64,000 nucleotides of DNA from Rostratula benghalensis (GCA_013399305.1 VXAI01000157.1:984368-1048367), one strand, 5' to 3'; counted from the first letter of the stretch, positions 1-16,400 are shown. The notes: generated from the letters alone by a model not told the origin. A program made the numbers and translations.

Positions 1-3000
1 ATTGATTTTAAACACTGAAATACACGATATTTTTTATTCTTCAGCTGCCCTGTTTGTGCTGACTGCAGGCTGCTGCTGAGCACGCTGTGAGGCAGAGTAC
101 ACTAAGGTGTACATGGAACAATTAGCTTGTCATTGGATAATGACCAGGAAACTTAAAAGAAGTTTAACAAATCTAAAAACTATTGCTCTGCTTTTCTCCC
201 CCCTACCACTGAAATAATATTGTATCTCCTTACAGTCATGTGCTCATGGTGGAGAAGACTTGTCCCTGTAGGAATCATTAGGAGTTTCACCACCAGAAGC
301 AATCTCTCTAAATGTTATTTAAGATTTTAATCTACATATATACACTCACTCATAGCCTGGCACCCACTCAATAAAAAATATTTTAAGTAGTTTGTAGGAT
401 GGACATTATCATGTATGCTATGATAAACAAATATCATAACTCATACACAAACAATTCAGAAAAAGTTAAGGTACACATCCATAAGTATTAGCAAAATGAA
501 AGAAAAGGAGATATTAAGCGTAAGTTGGCTTTGATTATAAATTTTGTATTTATAGTTAACAATTTATTTTTTCTCAATTATGTAGAATATGGAGAAATCA
601 GAAGAAAATAGGAAAAAAATATAGTAGAATAAGAAAGGTTGTAAGTTTTTGTTTGTGGCTTGCTGTTGTAGATTGGACTACCTTGGAGATTGTGATATTT
701 TTCCCTTGAGGAATTGCTGTTTTATTTTTCAAAACAAGGAATACAGTCTGTGGAACAAAATGAAGGTATGTCTTGTGGTATTTAAATCACCAGAGCTAGA
801 AATCACCTGCTGCTAGAACAGTTCATCAGCTTTTTGTTTTAAAAGCATTAGGAAGGAAAGAAAGTAGTATGGTAAATAATAAATTTACTTGCCCTCAGAC
901 TGGGTTGGGAAATACCTCAGGGAATGGACGGATACATCTGATGAAGACAAAAAGACACATTGCGCTATCTGTCTAAGCCCAACAGGAGAATTTATAAGAC
1001 TTGACAGTTTTGGCTCTTTATTAGGATTTAGCTGTGTTCTAGGGAAGAGTAATGAAAGCCAGAAGTGATTGCAGCATGCTGGAAATTGGAATTTTGAGGT
1101 ATCAGGAGAAGTCTGAGTTGTCTCCACTAGTGCAACAAACAATCCTGAGAGGCAGCAAGCTGAACTATGAGGATGTCTTTGGGGAACATATTTATTTGAT
1201 GACTTTAGACTGTTGGAGACGGTGAACAGAATCCAGAATATTTTGTCTAAAGTAGTTATTACAGTTTTCTGTTTACTTACCTTTAAGGATAAAAGTCTCA
1301 CATTTGCATTGTGAACATACCACCGATGCAAGTAATAAATGAGGACACACATCCTAGTTTATATAATTTCTCTATACCCACTCTTTGTGCTAAGTACTAT
1401 TTACAAGCCATAATTAATGAGACAGAAAGTGTGAGGTCCTTTAAGACAATTACCTGGCACTATCTTCAGCCTGCTTCTCTGGGGAGCATTATTTTGACTA
1501 TTTGTCTTCTGTTTCAGTCGCTCCGGGGCTGATGTTATACTTCCACTATCAGAGGAATTGTGCAGCAGTAAACCTGCACTGTGCCAGCCTCTTCCTTTGG
1601 TAAGCACAATTTTAAAGCCTGGAGAATCTCCTTTCTCTTGTTGTCTGCTCTGAACAGAACGTACACCATTCAAAACTGCAGGTTTTTAGAAGGTAAGTCT
1701 GGCAAATCGCTTCTACCTATTGCATGACAACCAGAATATGCACATGATTTTATAGTTATCTGTAAGACATCAGCTAAAGGATTCCTCATGTCCAGTTATG
1801 GAAGAAAGGCTCTGGGTCTGGCAGTGAAAACTCATTAGTATTTTTTTCATTTTGCTAGCAGATGGCAGGATTTGCTCCTTCTTACTCTTGTCTCTCTTGG
1901 CATTTCTCTGTCACCATGTTTATCAATTTTCTGAGAAACCAGCTGAATTACAGGAGATCAGACCTATTTATTCATTAGGTCTGTGTTACCTGGCTGGCTT
2001 CAAGTCCATCTTCTGAATACATATGTACATGCAGGACTATGACAGAAAGCATGGACTAGTTGGTAAGTGGACTCTCTATATCACAGAGCTCAGTCCACAG
2101 TTGATCCCAAGGAAGATTGATTTATGGTCATTCTTAATTTGGCTGGCACCAGGTGTCCTACAGAGATTTCAAGATGCATAATTGAATGTGCCACAACCTT
2201 CACTGGTGGTTTCTGGGCCCTCAGACACCTCTCCAGGCTATGAGGAAGATGGGACTATTGTAATGGGTCAGTCTAATCCCTGTGGGCATAGGGAAGTAAA
2301 AGCCATAGGGATGACACCTTGTCTTGCCCTGGTGAAGGTGATGAACATGCTTACAGACCTCAGCCAGAAATTTTGCAATGGCATGAACAAACACAACTTG
2401 AAAAGAATGTTCACTCCGGCAAGCCCTGCAGAGATATGAGCTTTAGGCTGCTGAAATCGAGCAGCCTGAAGTATCTGGAATGCTGGTCACCCCATTTCAC
2501 ACCAGCTGAATTCTTTAGCAGTGCAATCCACAGGGATCATAAATAGGAATATTAAATTATTGAAAGAGCAGATACAGGAAAATATTTCTCTTATGAAAAT
2601 TATAAACAATTGTAGTTCTTTCCAAATCCCAACATATTCTGAAACTGTTACCTAAGCAGAAACATCTGTCTCTTGGACAAGACCAAGTCTCTTTTCATAT
2701 ATCACAGCCTCTGATTTTCTTCCTCCTTTAATCTGCTTTTAGCCTTGTCAGCTGTGCCAAGGCTCTGTGCTGAAATTGCCATTTCTCAGCCATATGCTAT
2801 GGCCACAGTGGGATGCTGAAGTGTGGAATTACTTGCTGTATTCAAAAGGTGTGGGAGAACACAGGTTTCGGTGGAGAAAGAGTGCAATTGATGGCTGCCC
2901 TCAGAATTGAATTTTTTGTGGAAGAGACTAGTGTTCAATGCATTGTCCCTGCATTATCATTACAGCCAGACCAAAAATAGTAGATCAAAAATTTCTGCTT

Positions 3001-5228
3001 GAGGATCAGGAACAGTTTCCTTTAGATAATTAGGTTCTGCAGTGGATGACAGTGGATATCTGAGTCTCATACTTTCCCTTGTTCCCCTGTCCCCCTTCAG
3101 AACATGCCGTGGAGGACAATCAGTCCCATGAGTCTCAACAATTTCTGAATCTTGCACAGTTACCTAGTCACAGTCTGCTTAATTTTTTAGTGTCTTTCCT
3201 GGAGATTAAACTGTAACACTTTTATCTTTAAAATATATATGGAGACAGAAATGTGCTATACTTTCTGTGCAGGGTATTTTCACTGAAACATATGTTTAGA
3301 ACAAGATGGTTGTTCCTTTGCTGCTGATACTTAATGAGTGGCTTCTAATTTTGGTGTTTGGCTCCGGATAACTACTAGGACCTAGTTTCTAAAGTAGTCA
3401 AATATTTACAACACTAGAGGACATGTGGGAATTCCATGTGCTTACGCTGGTAGCTGCTGATGGCTGGTCTGATCCTGAACCATATACACTATAATAAAAC
3501 AGGCATAGATGATGGTTGTGCTTACTCATAACGTGCTTTAAAAATGCAGGATGCATGGTTAGACACAAGAGGAGATGGAAGAAGCAAATCCTTATCCGGG
3601 CTGCAGCTTGAGTGCAAATGAAGAACAATACTCACGGTCTCCGGAGCAGTGACCTTCATTTTTGTTTTATTTGTGGGTCCGTACCAAATTTCCAGTAGGA
3701 AAGCAGGCTGCACCATATAGCAAACATTAATTGCCTGGCAATAGCTTTCCTTTTCTAATCCTAAAAAGACGTTCAAGTCTCAGGACTAAAGCTGTTGCTG
3801 CACAGCATCACATTATGAACAATGTCATAATCTCAGTCATTCAGGTCATTGAAGAGGAGAAATCATCTCCAAAATAGGCTGAAGGCTGTTTTTAACACCT
3901 CTCAAAAAAGCATCACCTCCTACTATCACAGAATATTCTGGAATAATACCCTTCCTTCTTGTAGCTATTCCCACTTTGACTGTTGCCCTGCATGAAGGGG
4001 CTGCAACAGAGGGGACTAAAGGCCTGGATTCCTCTCCTCCTCTCAGAGAGTTGCCGGCCTTTTGATAGTGGTGGATAGAAGATACTTTTGGGGAAAGGGT
4101 TGTGGAAATGATCCTAAAGTCCAGGGTAACCTGGCAGAGATCACTGCATTTCAGAGTCAATGGGAGAAACTGGGCAGCAACTGGGGAATAGCTAACGAAA
4201 CTCCAGAAAAGCTTAAATATTTCTGTTCGTGTTTAGGGTTAAAGTATGAGGCATTGGAACTGCATATATTGCATAACAAATTTTAATTAAGAAGCTACAC
4301 AATATGGGTAAGAAGTAGCTAACATCCATCCTGAACAGTTGCCGCTGCTGTTTCTGTGTGATGGGGGAGAGGTGATGGGTGTCATTTGTAGGACAGACTC
4401 ACAGAACCCATAACCATTCCTGAATGGTTTGCTAGCAGAATGAGTGATGTACTTTTTTTCCCTATTAAACCTAAAAGTTACACATTCTATTTTTACACAA
4501 AATCTTTCACAAAGCTGAGGGTTGTGATTTAAAAGCCAATTAAATGTACTTTTAGTCCATTGATTGAAGCCTTCAGGACAAAAACTGTCAATCCCTAGGG
4601 AATAGCCCAGTTGCTGCGGGGACAGCTCTGACACATGCTTGAGGCGTCTGTCAATAATATCAGAGAATACACTCAGGCCTCTCTTGCTCCCCATCTCTCC
4701 CCACCCCCCCAGGTGCTCATTTCTGGAGCTGTGCAAGAAGCAGCGCAGCCAGGACAACAGTGTCACCTGCTGGTAAGCGAAGTGTCTGCTCCTGAGAGCT
4801 GCTGTCCGTTTCCACCACACATCGCTGCTTGTTGCTGTTTGTTCTGGAATAATATCACTTCTCACCTTTACATTAATAACATTTCAATGTGGTGAAGCAG
4901 TAGCACTAACATATACAGTGACGGCAGCATGTCCTTAAATTTCTCTGTTGTTTAAACACTGGAGATTGTTTGGCATTTGCTCAATGAATAACAGAATGGC
5001 TGTGGTGATACAGCTTTTATGCTAGTTATATTACTTGGATACCATTTTAAAATGGGGGATAATACTGAACCACATTTTGCTCTGCATTTGCTGTTGGTTA
5101 ACAATGCATAAAAGCCTGTTATGGATATCATCTGCTGAGTTTAAAACCTTCACTTAAAAGTCTGTGGATCTCACACTTCTGTATATGTCTAACAGATACG
5201 TATGTACGTATTTCACAAAGGTGGCCCA
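1..5228. other. Upstream intergenic or 5' region, no recognised coding gene
   Basis: The stretch is AT-rich unique-looking DNA. I read both strands for spliced or open coding segments and found none with family resemblance. In the human order the next gene upstream is LVRN (laeverin aminopeptidase), but no laeverin exon was recognised here. The only structured element is the candidate 60-nt exon at 4713-4772, listed separately. The region probably contains the ARL14EPL promoter and 5' untranslated sequence. No CpG island or convincing TATA box marks the start. Confidence 0.6.
4713..4772 (+). other. Candidate internal exon, possibly 5' UTR of ARL14EPL
   Basis: A pyrimidine tract of about 30 nt (roughly 4681-4710, almost only C and T) ends in AG at 4711-4712. 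Sixty bases later a near-consensus donor follows (CTG|gtaagc, gt at 4773-4774). The segment is 60 nt and open in at least two frames. It lies about 450 bases upstream of the first ARL14EPL coding exon, so a spliced 5' untranslated exon is the simplest reading. The peptide in the second frame is protein-like but matches nothing I recognise. Expression is not shown by the sequence. Confidence 0.35.
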
Positions 5229-7497
<2,269 letters not shown>

Positions 7498-7551
7498 TTT
7501 TTCTCCCAATAGTTTTTGTGCCGGAACAAAGATCTTCTATCTTCACATTTT

Positions 7552-7557
7552 ATTAAA
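7552..7557 (+). promoter_or_regulatory. Possible polyadenylation signal (ATTAAA) of ARL14EPL
   Basis: ATTAAA, the common variant hexamer, lies 55 bases after the stop codon. No canonical AATAAA is closer. A 3' UTR this short is plausible for a small gene, but cleavage cannot be confirmed from sequence alone. Confidence 0.4.
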
Positions 7558-10500
7558 GTAGATCTTGGCTTTATGAATTATCTCTAGTGAAGTGCCTGAC
7601 AGTGGTGCTTGTCCTTCTTCATTAAGCAAAATTTAACCTCCACTGTTAAGTAAAACTAAGTATTTCATTCTTCCTCAGCCTTGCAAGCTTTACTGAGGCA
7701 TCCAACCAGTCCTCTCTAAATCTTGACTTTCTAAAACAGAAGGTGTGCGGACTACTGTGAAGCTGAACCATTACTTCTAAGGAGCTTATTTTCCTGCTGA
7801 TTTCTCTTCTTGTTCATTTACTCAGATGTGTGACATCTTTTGTGAATGTTTGTATGTGTGGCTTTTCCTTCTGATGTGTTCATGTCTTGGACAGATGAGG
7901 CAGGAATCATTTGGGATAACACTGTTCTTTGAAACTAGGTCACTGCTTTCCATGTCCCTCTGAGTATAGAGCAGAGGAGAGTGGAAACTACTCCACAATT
8001 CTTTCTTGCTGCCCAGGCTGCAAGACCGAAACCAACATATTCAGCCAGGACTATTTTTTTTTTTTATTTTTTTTTTTCCAGCATGTGGCACACTCAACCT
8101 TGATTAGTCATTAATTATATAGCTAGAGGAAAACACATTATATTTTTTCGCCTCTGGACAGATAAGTCTCTTCAGTTCCAGGAGCTTCCTTTTCATGCAA
8201 GACATGACAGACTGCCACTATCATAACTTATACCCAGTCATCCTATGAGATAGGGGTGCTCACCCTTTTGGAGAAGTGAAGGTCCCTCTGGATCTTGAAA
8301 GGGGGAAGGCTGCAGATTGCTACAGGTGATCTCCTGGTGGTGGAATTATTCCCTGGGTCCAGTGCTTGTTGGTTTTGAGGAAACTCTCTCAGTCTTGAAT
8401 GTGGCACCACATTTGCTCTTACAAGAAGCTATTCCCTGTGGACAAAGACCTCTGGCTCCACAGCAGAGATATCTCCCAGTAGAAAAAACTTCCTAGAACA
8501 GATATGAAGAATACCTTAAGATAGCAATCTCTGTCTGACTTGATAACTCAGAAAGATTTATTGCTCCTCTCAACACACCAGCACTTAAGCTTGTAGAACA
8601 ACAACTTCAGGACCAAAAAACCTCATAGAAATAATTGCTATGTTGATCAAAACACACTGTGTTTGGCAGTTGGATCTGATGCTGTTCTCTCAAATATCTT
8701 GCTGGTCCTAAATTATCTTTCGACTTGCATTGGGAGTCCAAGTGGCCCACATCATTCCTGAGCTACATTTCTTAAGGTAAGTAGCCAGGGATTGGTTTCT
8801 TGTTCCAGGTGTGCCACAGATTCATTCTGGACTTGCTTAAATAAGCAGCTCTTCATGAAGATAAAGGTGATTTACATTGGTGGGAAGATGGTAGCCTTTC
8901 TTTGAAATAACCTCAAGCTCTGAAATACACAGGTTTGAATTAGCTTTACTTCCTTTCTGCTTAAAGGCAAAACTCCAATTAGTTTCTCAAGTGGATTCAT
9001 GTGGGAAGACATATTAATTGTTTTGAGTAATGCGATTAAGCCCAGATTAGTGTAAATCTTCAGAACTCTATTATTGAATTCATTGGTGTCACTTTGTGGT
9101 TTTTAACATGGGCTGTGCCTCTGTCACAATCATGGCTAAAAGCAAAGTATAAGAGGTCCATCACAAACACACTAAGTGCAATCTTGTAAATATAGCACAA
9201 AACATGAAAAGCAGAAGTGAGAGCCGAGGTAAGGATAATGACATATGGGAATGCTGCAGAGGCAGTTCTGCTGTGGTTTGACAATGACTCTTTATCAATG
9301 ATCCTGGTAACTTTTCCCCCCCAATTCCAAACTAGCTGCGGACAGCACACAAGTATAATCCCTACTAGGGCAGTCATACATGGAGGGAAGGAGGGGGAAG
9401 TGAGAAAGGAAATACAGCATCACACACACGTTCATACTGATTGTGAAACTTCGTGGTTGGTTCATGTATATAAAAATAACAATAGAGTGCCCATACCTGA
9501 TAGTTTCTGTTAGGTACTTACACAATGCCACACTGTGTGCCATTGTGTTTCTAAAAAAAATCCTCTACCAGAAAAGGCAGATAATTTTTCTTAGTCTCTT
9601 GTGGAATTGGCCACCCTCCAGACGACACTAGATCACCTTTTTACCTTATGTCAGTCTCAACAGAATGTTTTTTCCCCTATGGAACCTTATCTTAAAAATT
9701 AGCTTTTTGAAGAAAAGGGTAAGCAGATCAATGAACTGTTCCCTAAGGTCTGTTGGTCCTCCTTCTCTCTCTTCCACCCTGATTATGCAGGTTAAACAGT
9801 TTGTGACACTGCCAATTAACTCTGCCTGTCTCTTCCTTGTCCACGTGGCTGCTTTGTTTTTGGCTACCAGTGATGCCACTGTGGCTTAAGGAATGATGAA
9901 AGCACAGCTATATGTATTAAACCATAGCTAAGGTACCATCTTATTCTTTTGCCTGAAAATGGATTCAGTTTGTTTCATTTGAATTAGTTGTGCCTTCCAC
10001 TGTTTCCTTTGCTTACAATCCGTATTTAGCTGGAAGGAGATACTCACCCCCCGCTTTCTTAGGTGCCATTGCTACACATAAGTCAATCTTGTGGAGATTA
10101 GTAATGTACTCCCATACGATTTTTGTGTAGGCAAACATGGTTCTTTCTCTACCAACCTCCTATATGTTTGGGCATGTCTTATTAGGATGCTCTCAATTCC
10201 AGGGACTCCACTGTCCATCTCGTGCCATTGACAAACTGGAAAACTCTGAAAACAGAATAAGAGCTATGCACAGCATCTTCTTGTTTGCTGTCATTGCACT
10301 CACTTAGATTTAAAGCCAGGAAGTTAGCCACTGAAACACACTCATTATTTAACAATTTGTCTGTATTTCTCAATATCAGAAGTTGTCAAAGCTCTGAAGA
10401 AAAAAAAAAACCCCACAACAGCTGTCTTTGCATATTGCATCAAACACTTACAGCTGCTCCTAAAACTATGGCAAATTTAAAGGAAATATTAATAAAATTA

Positions 10501-11135
10501 TTATCATGTGGCTCAGAACAGGCCACAGGGAAAGTAAAGGCCATTAAATATTGACTTTTGAGATGAAAATGTATGCTAAACACAAAGAACACTTGGCACT
10601 CTAACAGATGAGTTAAGATGTGGGAGTTTTGAGTAAGATGACAGAAAGTGGTATGGGGGCACAGGGCTGAGCAGGCAGTCAGCTGCAGCAAGGGCACAAC
10701 TCCTGTGTCTGTCTGTTTCCATGCTAATGAACAGGGGGGAAAAAAAAATAAAAAAAAAAAAAATCACATTGACTTTTCTCTTCCTCAGTGCTGGTAAATC
10801 CTTCATGAAAAGAGCCACAAGGAAACCTTAGTATTATTTATAAAAACCCTTTTCTGATTACTAATCTACTGTCACATATGTAACATAGAACCTCTGAAAC
10901 ACAGACTAGGAATAAAACAGATTAAGCCCTTTAAAACTACAGAAAATGGAGATATATTTTCCCCATATTGTTACCAAATTTCATAAGAAAAGTGTGATGG
11001 GACTCCTGTTCGCATGGAGACATAGCGTTAGTCAACCGCATCCCATTGCATGGTATTCACTTTATCTACAGCACTTTAAAAATCATGAAGAACCATTAAC
11101 TCTGGTGGTAGTTCCAGAACAGTCCAGGTATTTCA
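7558..11135. other. Intergenic DNA downstream of ARL14EPL
   Basis: AT-rich sequence with no recognised gene or transposon. It holds a T-rich run at about 8054-8077 and A-rich runs near 10401-10412 and 10738-10763. Open frames here are short, overlap on both strands and carry no known motif. Confidence 0.6.
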
Positions 11136-13400
11136 GTCATGGAATCATGGAAATGTCAGAGTTGGAAGAGGCCTGTAGAGATGATCTAGTCCAACTCCCC
11201 TGCTAAAGCAGGATTGCCCAGAGCACATTACTCAGGACTGCATCCAGGCAGGTCTTGAAGTTCTCCAGAGAAGGGGACTCCACACCCTCCCTGGGGAGCC
11301 TGTTCCAGGGCTCTGTCACTCTCACCAAAAAGAAGTCCTTCCTCATATTCGAATGGAGCCTCCTGTGTTGCGGCTTGTGCCCATTGCCCCTCATCACTGA
11401 AAAGTCTGGTTCCATTCTCCTTCAACCCAGCCTTTAGGTATTTGTAAGCATACATAAGGTCTCCCTTCAGCCTTTTCTTCTCCAGGCTGAAGAGTCCCAG
11501 CTCTCTCAGCCTTTCCTCATTAGGGAGATGCTCCAATCCCTTAACCATCTTTGTTGCCCTCTGCTGGACTCTCTCCAGTAGCTCCCTGCCTCTCTTGAAC
11601 TGGGGAGCCCCGAACTGGATGCAGTATTCCAGTAGTGGCCTCACCAGTGCACAGTAGAGGGGGAGAACCCTCGACCTACTGACCACACTCTTCCTTATGC
11701 AGCCCAGGCCCCCTTGGCAACAAGGGCACATTGCTGGCTCATGGATGGTTTGCTCTCTACCCACAGATCCTTCTCCTCAGAAATGCTTTCCAGGAGATCC
11801 ACCCCTAACCTGTATCGGTGCCTGGGGTTCTTCCTCCCCAGGTGTAGGACCCTACATTTGCCCTTGTTGAACCTCATTAGGTTCTTCTCTGCCCACCTCT
11901 CCAGCCTGTCCAGGTCATGCGGGATAGCAACACAGCCCCCTGGAGCATTGGCCAGCCCTCCCAGTTTGGTATCATCAGCAAACTTGCTGAGGATACACTC
12001 GGTCCGCTCTGTCCAGGTCATTGATGAATATGTTGAACAAGACTGGACAGCGTATTGACCCTTGAGGGACCCAAGTGGTTACAGGCCTCCAACTTGACCC
12101 TGCTCCATTAATTGCAATGCTCTGAGTCTTGTCACACAGCCAGTTCTCAATCCACCTACTGCCCCCTCACCTAGCCCACACTTCTTTAATTTTCTAATGA
12201 GGATGCTATGGGAGACAGTGTCAAAAGCCTTGCTGAAGTCAAGGTAGATGACATCTGCTGCTGCTCTCTCCTCATCCAGCCATCCAGTTATAACATCATA
12301 GAAGGCTATAAGATTGGTCAAGCATGATTTACCTTCGGTAAATCTGTGTTGACCACTTCCAATAATTTCCTGTTCTTTGAGATGTTTGGAGATGACATGA
12401 AGAACAAGTCGCTCCATTACCTTCACAGGGATAGGGGCAAAACCTCCTTCTTGCCCTTTTTGTAGACTGGAGTGATATTTGCCTTCCTCCAATCCTCAGG
12501 CACCTCTCCTCTTTTCCAGGACCTTTCAACGATGTTGGACAGTGGGTCAGCAATAGTATCTGTCAGTTCCCTCAGCACTCACAGGTGCATCCCATCAGGG
12601 CCCATGGACTTATGGATGTCTAGTTTGGCCAAGTGGTCTCTAACCCAATCCTCCTCTGCAGAAGGAAAGTCTTCCTCACTCCAGACATTCCCCCTTGTGT
12701 ACAGGGTCTGGGATTCATGCAGGACAGTTTTCGCAGTGAAGACCAACAAAGGCATTTGGTAGTTCTGCCTTTTTTGTGTCTTCTACCACTAAGGCACCCA
12801 CCACATTCGTCAGTGGGCTGCATTTTCCCTAGTCTTCCTTTTTCTACTGATACACCAAAAGAACCTCTTCTTGTTATCTTTAGCTATAGTAGCCAGGTTC
12901 AGCTCTGCTTTTGCTTTGGCCCTTCTGATTTCCCCCCTGCATAGCTTCGCTACCATCTCAGTGCTCCTCATAAGTTACCAACCCCCTTTTCCAGAGATCA
13001 TAAACTTTCCTTTTATTCATGAGGTTCAGCCAAAGCTCTCTATTTAGCCAGGCTGATCTTCTTCTCTGTCAGCATCTTTTACAGAACCTGGGGATGGCTT
13101 CTGTGCTTTTAAGAGTTCCTCCTTGAAGTATGACCAGTCTTGCTGGGCACCTATGCCCTTCAGTACTGTCTCCCAAGGAACACTCTCAGCCATGCTCCTA
13201 AACAGGCCAAAGTCTACTCTTCAGATGTCCAAGGTGGCAGTTCTACTGGCTCCCCACCTTACTTCTCCACAAATCGGAAACTATGATTTCATGATTGCTC
13301 TGCTCAAGGCAACCTCCAACCTTTACACCCCCCACAATCTGAGAACACGACACCATGCCTCCTGGCTTAAAATGAACTTGTGCATATGGTGAGGTGCCAC
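11136..13400 (-). mobile_element. CR1 LINE, 5'-truncated, antisense to the genes (about 2.3 kb)
   Basis: Read on the minus strand, this is a CR1 non-LTR retrotransposon running from the endonuclease-reverse transcriptase linker (about 13400) to the 3' end near 11136. Broken ORF2 pieces remain. Minus-strand 12492-12079 carries reverse transcriptase motif A (YLDFSKAFDTVSH). 12021-11695 carries the catalytic FADDTKLGG (FADD at 11982-11971). 11764-11228 carries the C-terminal part (LFSLEKKRLKGDLMYAYKYL). The pieces lie in different frames and are separated by stops, so the copy is dead. The edges are estimated from loss of resemblance, and the left edge at TCATGGAATCATGG is the better one. Confidence 0.9.
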
Positions 13401-16400
13401 TCAATCCCACTGCACCATTTGGAGAAGAGTAAGTCTATGCTACTGCTGCATTTACATTAGTATATGCCAACATTTGTCAAGGTGAAAACTCTACACTTAT
13501 TACTTGCCAGCCTCTGTGCTACATACAGACACAGAAAGGCATTAAAAAAACAGAGAAAAATAATATACTTTGAACTCTTTTCCAGACAATTTTCCTGCTT
13601 CTTTAAAGACCTCCTTTAAAAGCACAACCAAACTGTCTCTATGTACCCACAACAGAATAGAATACAGGTTTAATTGAATTCAGTGGAGAAAGCAGAGGAG
13701 GTTGACTAAAGAAATACAGATTGATACTTTCTAGATAATTATTTAAATATGCTTTAGAAAACTATTTGCACTAAAATCATTACAGTTGCTGCAGCTCTAT
13801 TAATAGTGTTACTGTTCACAATCTGAAAACATTTAAAAAGTAATTACACTTGTTTCCATGCACTATTTCATTTGACCCTCTTCTGTTCAGAAAACAGATA
13901 CATCAAGTCTGAGCTAACCGCAAATTTGGACATTAGAACGTGGCGTTTACATTTCATTAACCCTAATTTGTCATCCTGGCATGAACCACAGAAAGATTAC
14001 CTGTTCTGTCACTTGCAGTGGGCAAATGCATCTTTTCTCCACTGCCACGGCCATGCTTCTGCCTCCACTCAGGTGCAAAGGTACAAGTGCTGGTCCCTTA
14101 CAGGGTCACATCCCTTTGTGTTATAATGGGAAAAATTAAGGCCTATTGTTCACAGCTGCATCTCCAGTATGCTCACAGCTGCCTTTGATTGCAGGAGTAG
14201 GCTATGCAGGCCTGATTCCCATGGTGAAGCACTGTGTCACCCGAATAATCTGACTCCCTTCACGGGACCCCACATACTAGTGAATGCACACATATAACTA
14301 CAAAAATAGCAAACAATAAATCAGCATATAGAACCATTAAACTAAGAGTACCCTGCCCTTACTCTGTCTGAGCCCAATCCAAGTAGCCTTGGTGATTTTA
14401 ATGAGATTACTCAGCCAGTGGAACACAAATAACGACATAGAAAAGAAGATTGTTTTGTAATGACTAAAGTCACAGACACCAACAGATGAGTATTTATTTC
14501 TGATAGACTAAATTTAACTGAAACTCTCAGAACACACTTTACAAAAAAGAACTATTTTTTCAACATGATTTCAAAAGTTGATCTATCTAACACCAGGTAA
14601 AAGGCATGTGCAATCCCTGCCACACAAATATAGTTTGCTAACTTCAACTGCTTAAGCCACTTGCAAACTGCAAGTGAAAATTTATGTGAATAGGACAATT
14701 ATTTAGTCGATAAATACTCTCAGGGATATTGTACAATCAGGTCTTGAAGGAGTTCAACATGGTTTTTTGTGTGTTCCTTCAGAAGTAAGGGCAAATAACA
14801 GAGATGGGCAGAAAAAAGGAATGGCTCAAGTGTAGACTGAATGGCATAGCAAGGAAGAGGCTAGAAAATAAAAAGTGGATCAAAAGGAGCCAAGGGAGAA
14901 AAAGGAAACAACACACTCATAGAATACAAGATCTGGTAGGATCTTGAGAGCCTGTAGTCCTCGATGCTGGATCAGCTGTATTTGTTTTCTACATATTTAC
15001 TACCCATTTTTCATGACAGATACTTGTCTCTTTGTGCTCTAAAAGCTCTAATGAAAGAGATTATTCAATGTTCTCGTGCAATTTATTACACTGCTCAACC
15101 AATCATGTGTAGAAGGTATTCTGTATTTCCTAACCATGTCATTTTCATGCTCTGTGCAATTAATTTCACCTGATAACCATACAAGAATTTTCAGAAGCAG
15201 AGTCTAAGTGAATTCTAACTGAGGGGCCAAGTAATGAGGAAAGTATGTAAAACAAACCATAATCAAGTAACACAAAGGCTTGTTTGGTCTTTGCAAAAGA
15301 ACAGAACATTCAGTTTCTGGAAATGCAGAGAAGGGGATACTGATGTTTTCAAGACAAGATTCAAGTAAGATTCCTACCTGTCATTAGCAGCTAAGTGCTC
15401 TCAAGTCCCAGTCACTGATGTCTAAGATTTTGTCATAGGATGTGAACAGGTTAATCCAAAAGCCCATAAAACATCTATTTGCATGCCTGAGTGGAATATT
15501 TTGAGTCAAAATGCATGTAAAAGCGTGACTCAAAATATGTCTGAGGCAGATGATAGTTAAGGCAACTGATAAAATAGATTAAATTGTCTAACATCATCAG
15601 CTGGTTGAAATATCTTGTTAAAATAGCTATTATCCCCTTTGGAAAAAATGTATCACAGATGCAAGTACAAAATAAAAAGAAATTAATAGATGTATGAGAA
15701 GTGACAATTTTATATAATTCCTTTTTAGGAACAGAAGAGCTATTGGGAAAAAAATATTTAATTTTGCAATTTACAGCGCCTTGTCAGGTTAGTTTAATTA
15801 ATTCCAATCAGGTGTTCCCTTTCTTTTCTTTCTTGCTTTGATCAGAGAATAATACAGAGTAGAAGAAACTGCCAGAGGTCGCCTGTCAAAGCTCCTGTGT
15901 GAAGCAGGTCCAGCTGGAGCAGGTTGCTTGGGATTGTGTCCAGTTAAGTTTTTAATGGTCATTGTTGTGACTATTCATTTTGAATACTCCTTTGATGCAG
16001 CAAAGTGTGAAAGAAAACTCTTTAAAATAGGTACCTACGATCATAAAACCAGAGAACTGGCAGCAAACCTGAGTGGTGCATCCAATACCTACATTGGATG
16101 GAACTTTTTCAAAATAAGTAAGCAATTGTCTAGACTTCCAGTCGCCCCTGCTTGTTTTGACTGAACAAACTTTATAAAATCCTGCTCTTAGGGGAGATTT
16201 CCTAGAACAAGAACTTACATTATTTCATCGTGGAGTGAAACACTCATTCTTCTTTTCCAGCTAACCAGATTTCTTGCAAGAATATTGTCGGCTTACCAAG
16301 TTTTACAAGAGTACAGAAAAAGAGATTAAACAGTTAAATGCAATTATATTTCACCCCAGAACAATCACTTGAAAAAATGTAGCTGCCTTTCATAACAGCA

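Noticed and set aside
885..1352. 155-codon minus-strand open frame
   Set aside because: No recognised domain, no splice context, and length expected by chance in 64 kb.
1..5000. Last exons of LVRN, the expected upstream neighbour
   Set aside because: No segment resembling an M1 aminopeptidase C-terminal domain was recognised, so the gene probably ends left of the window.
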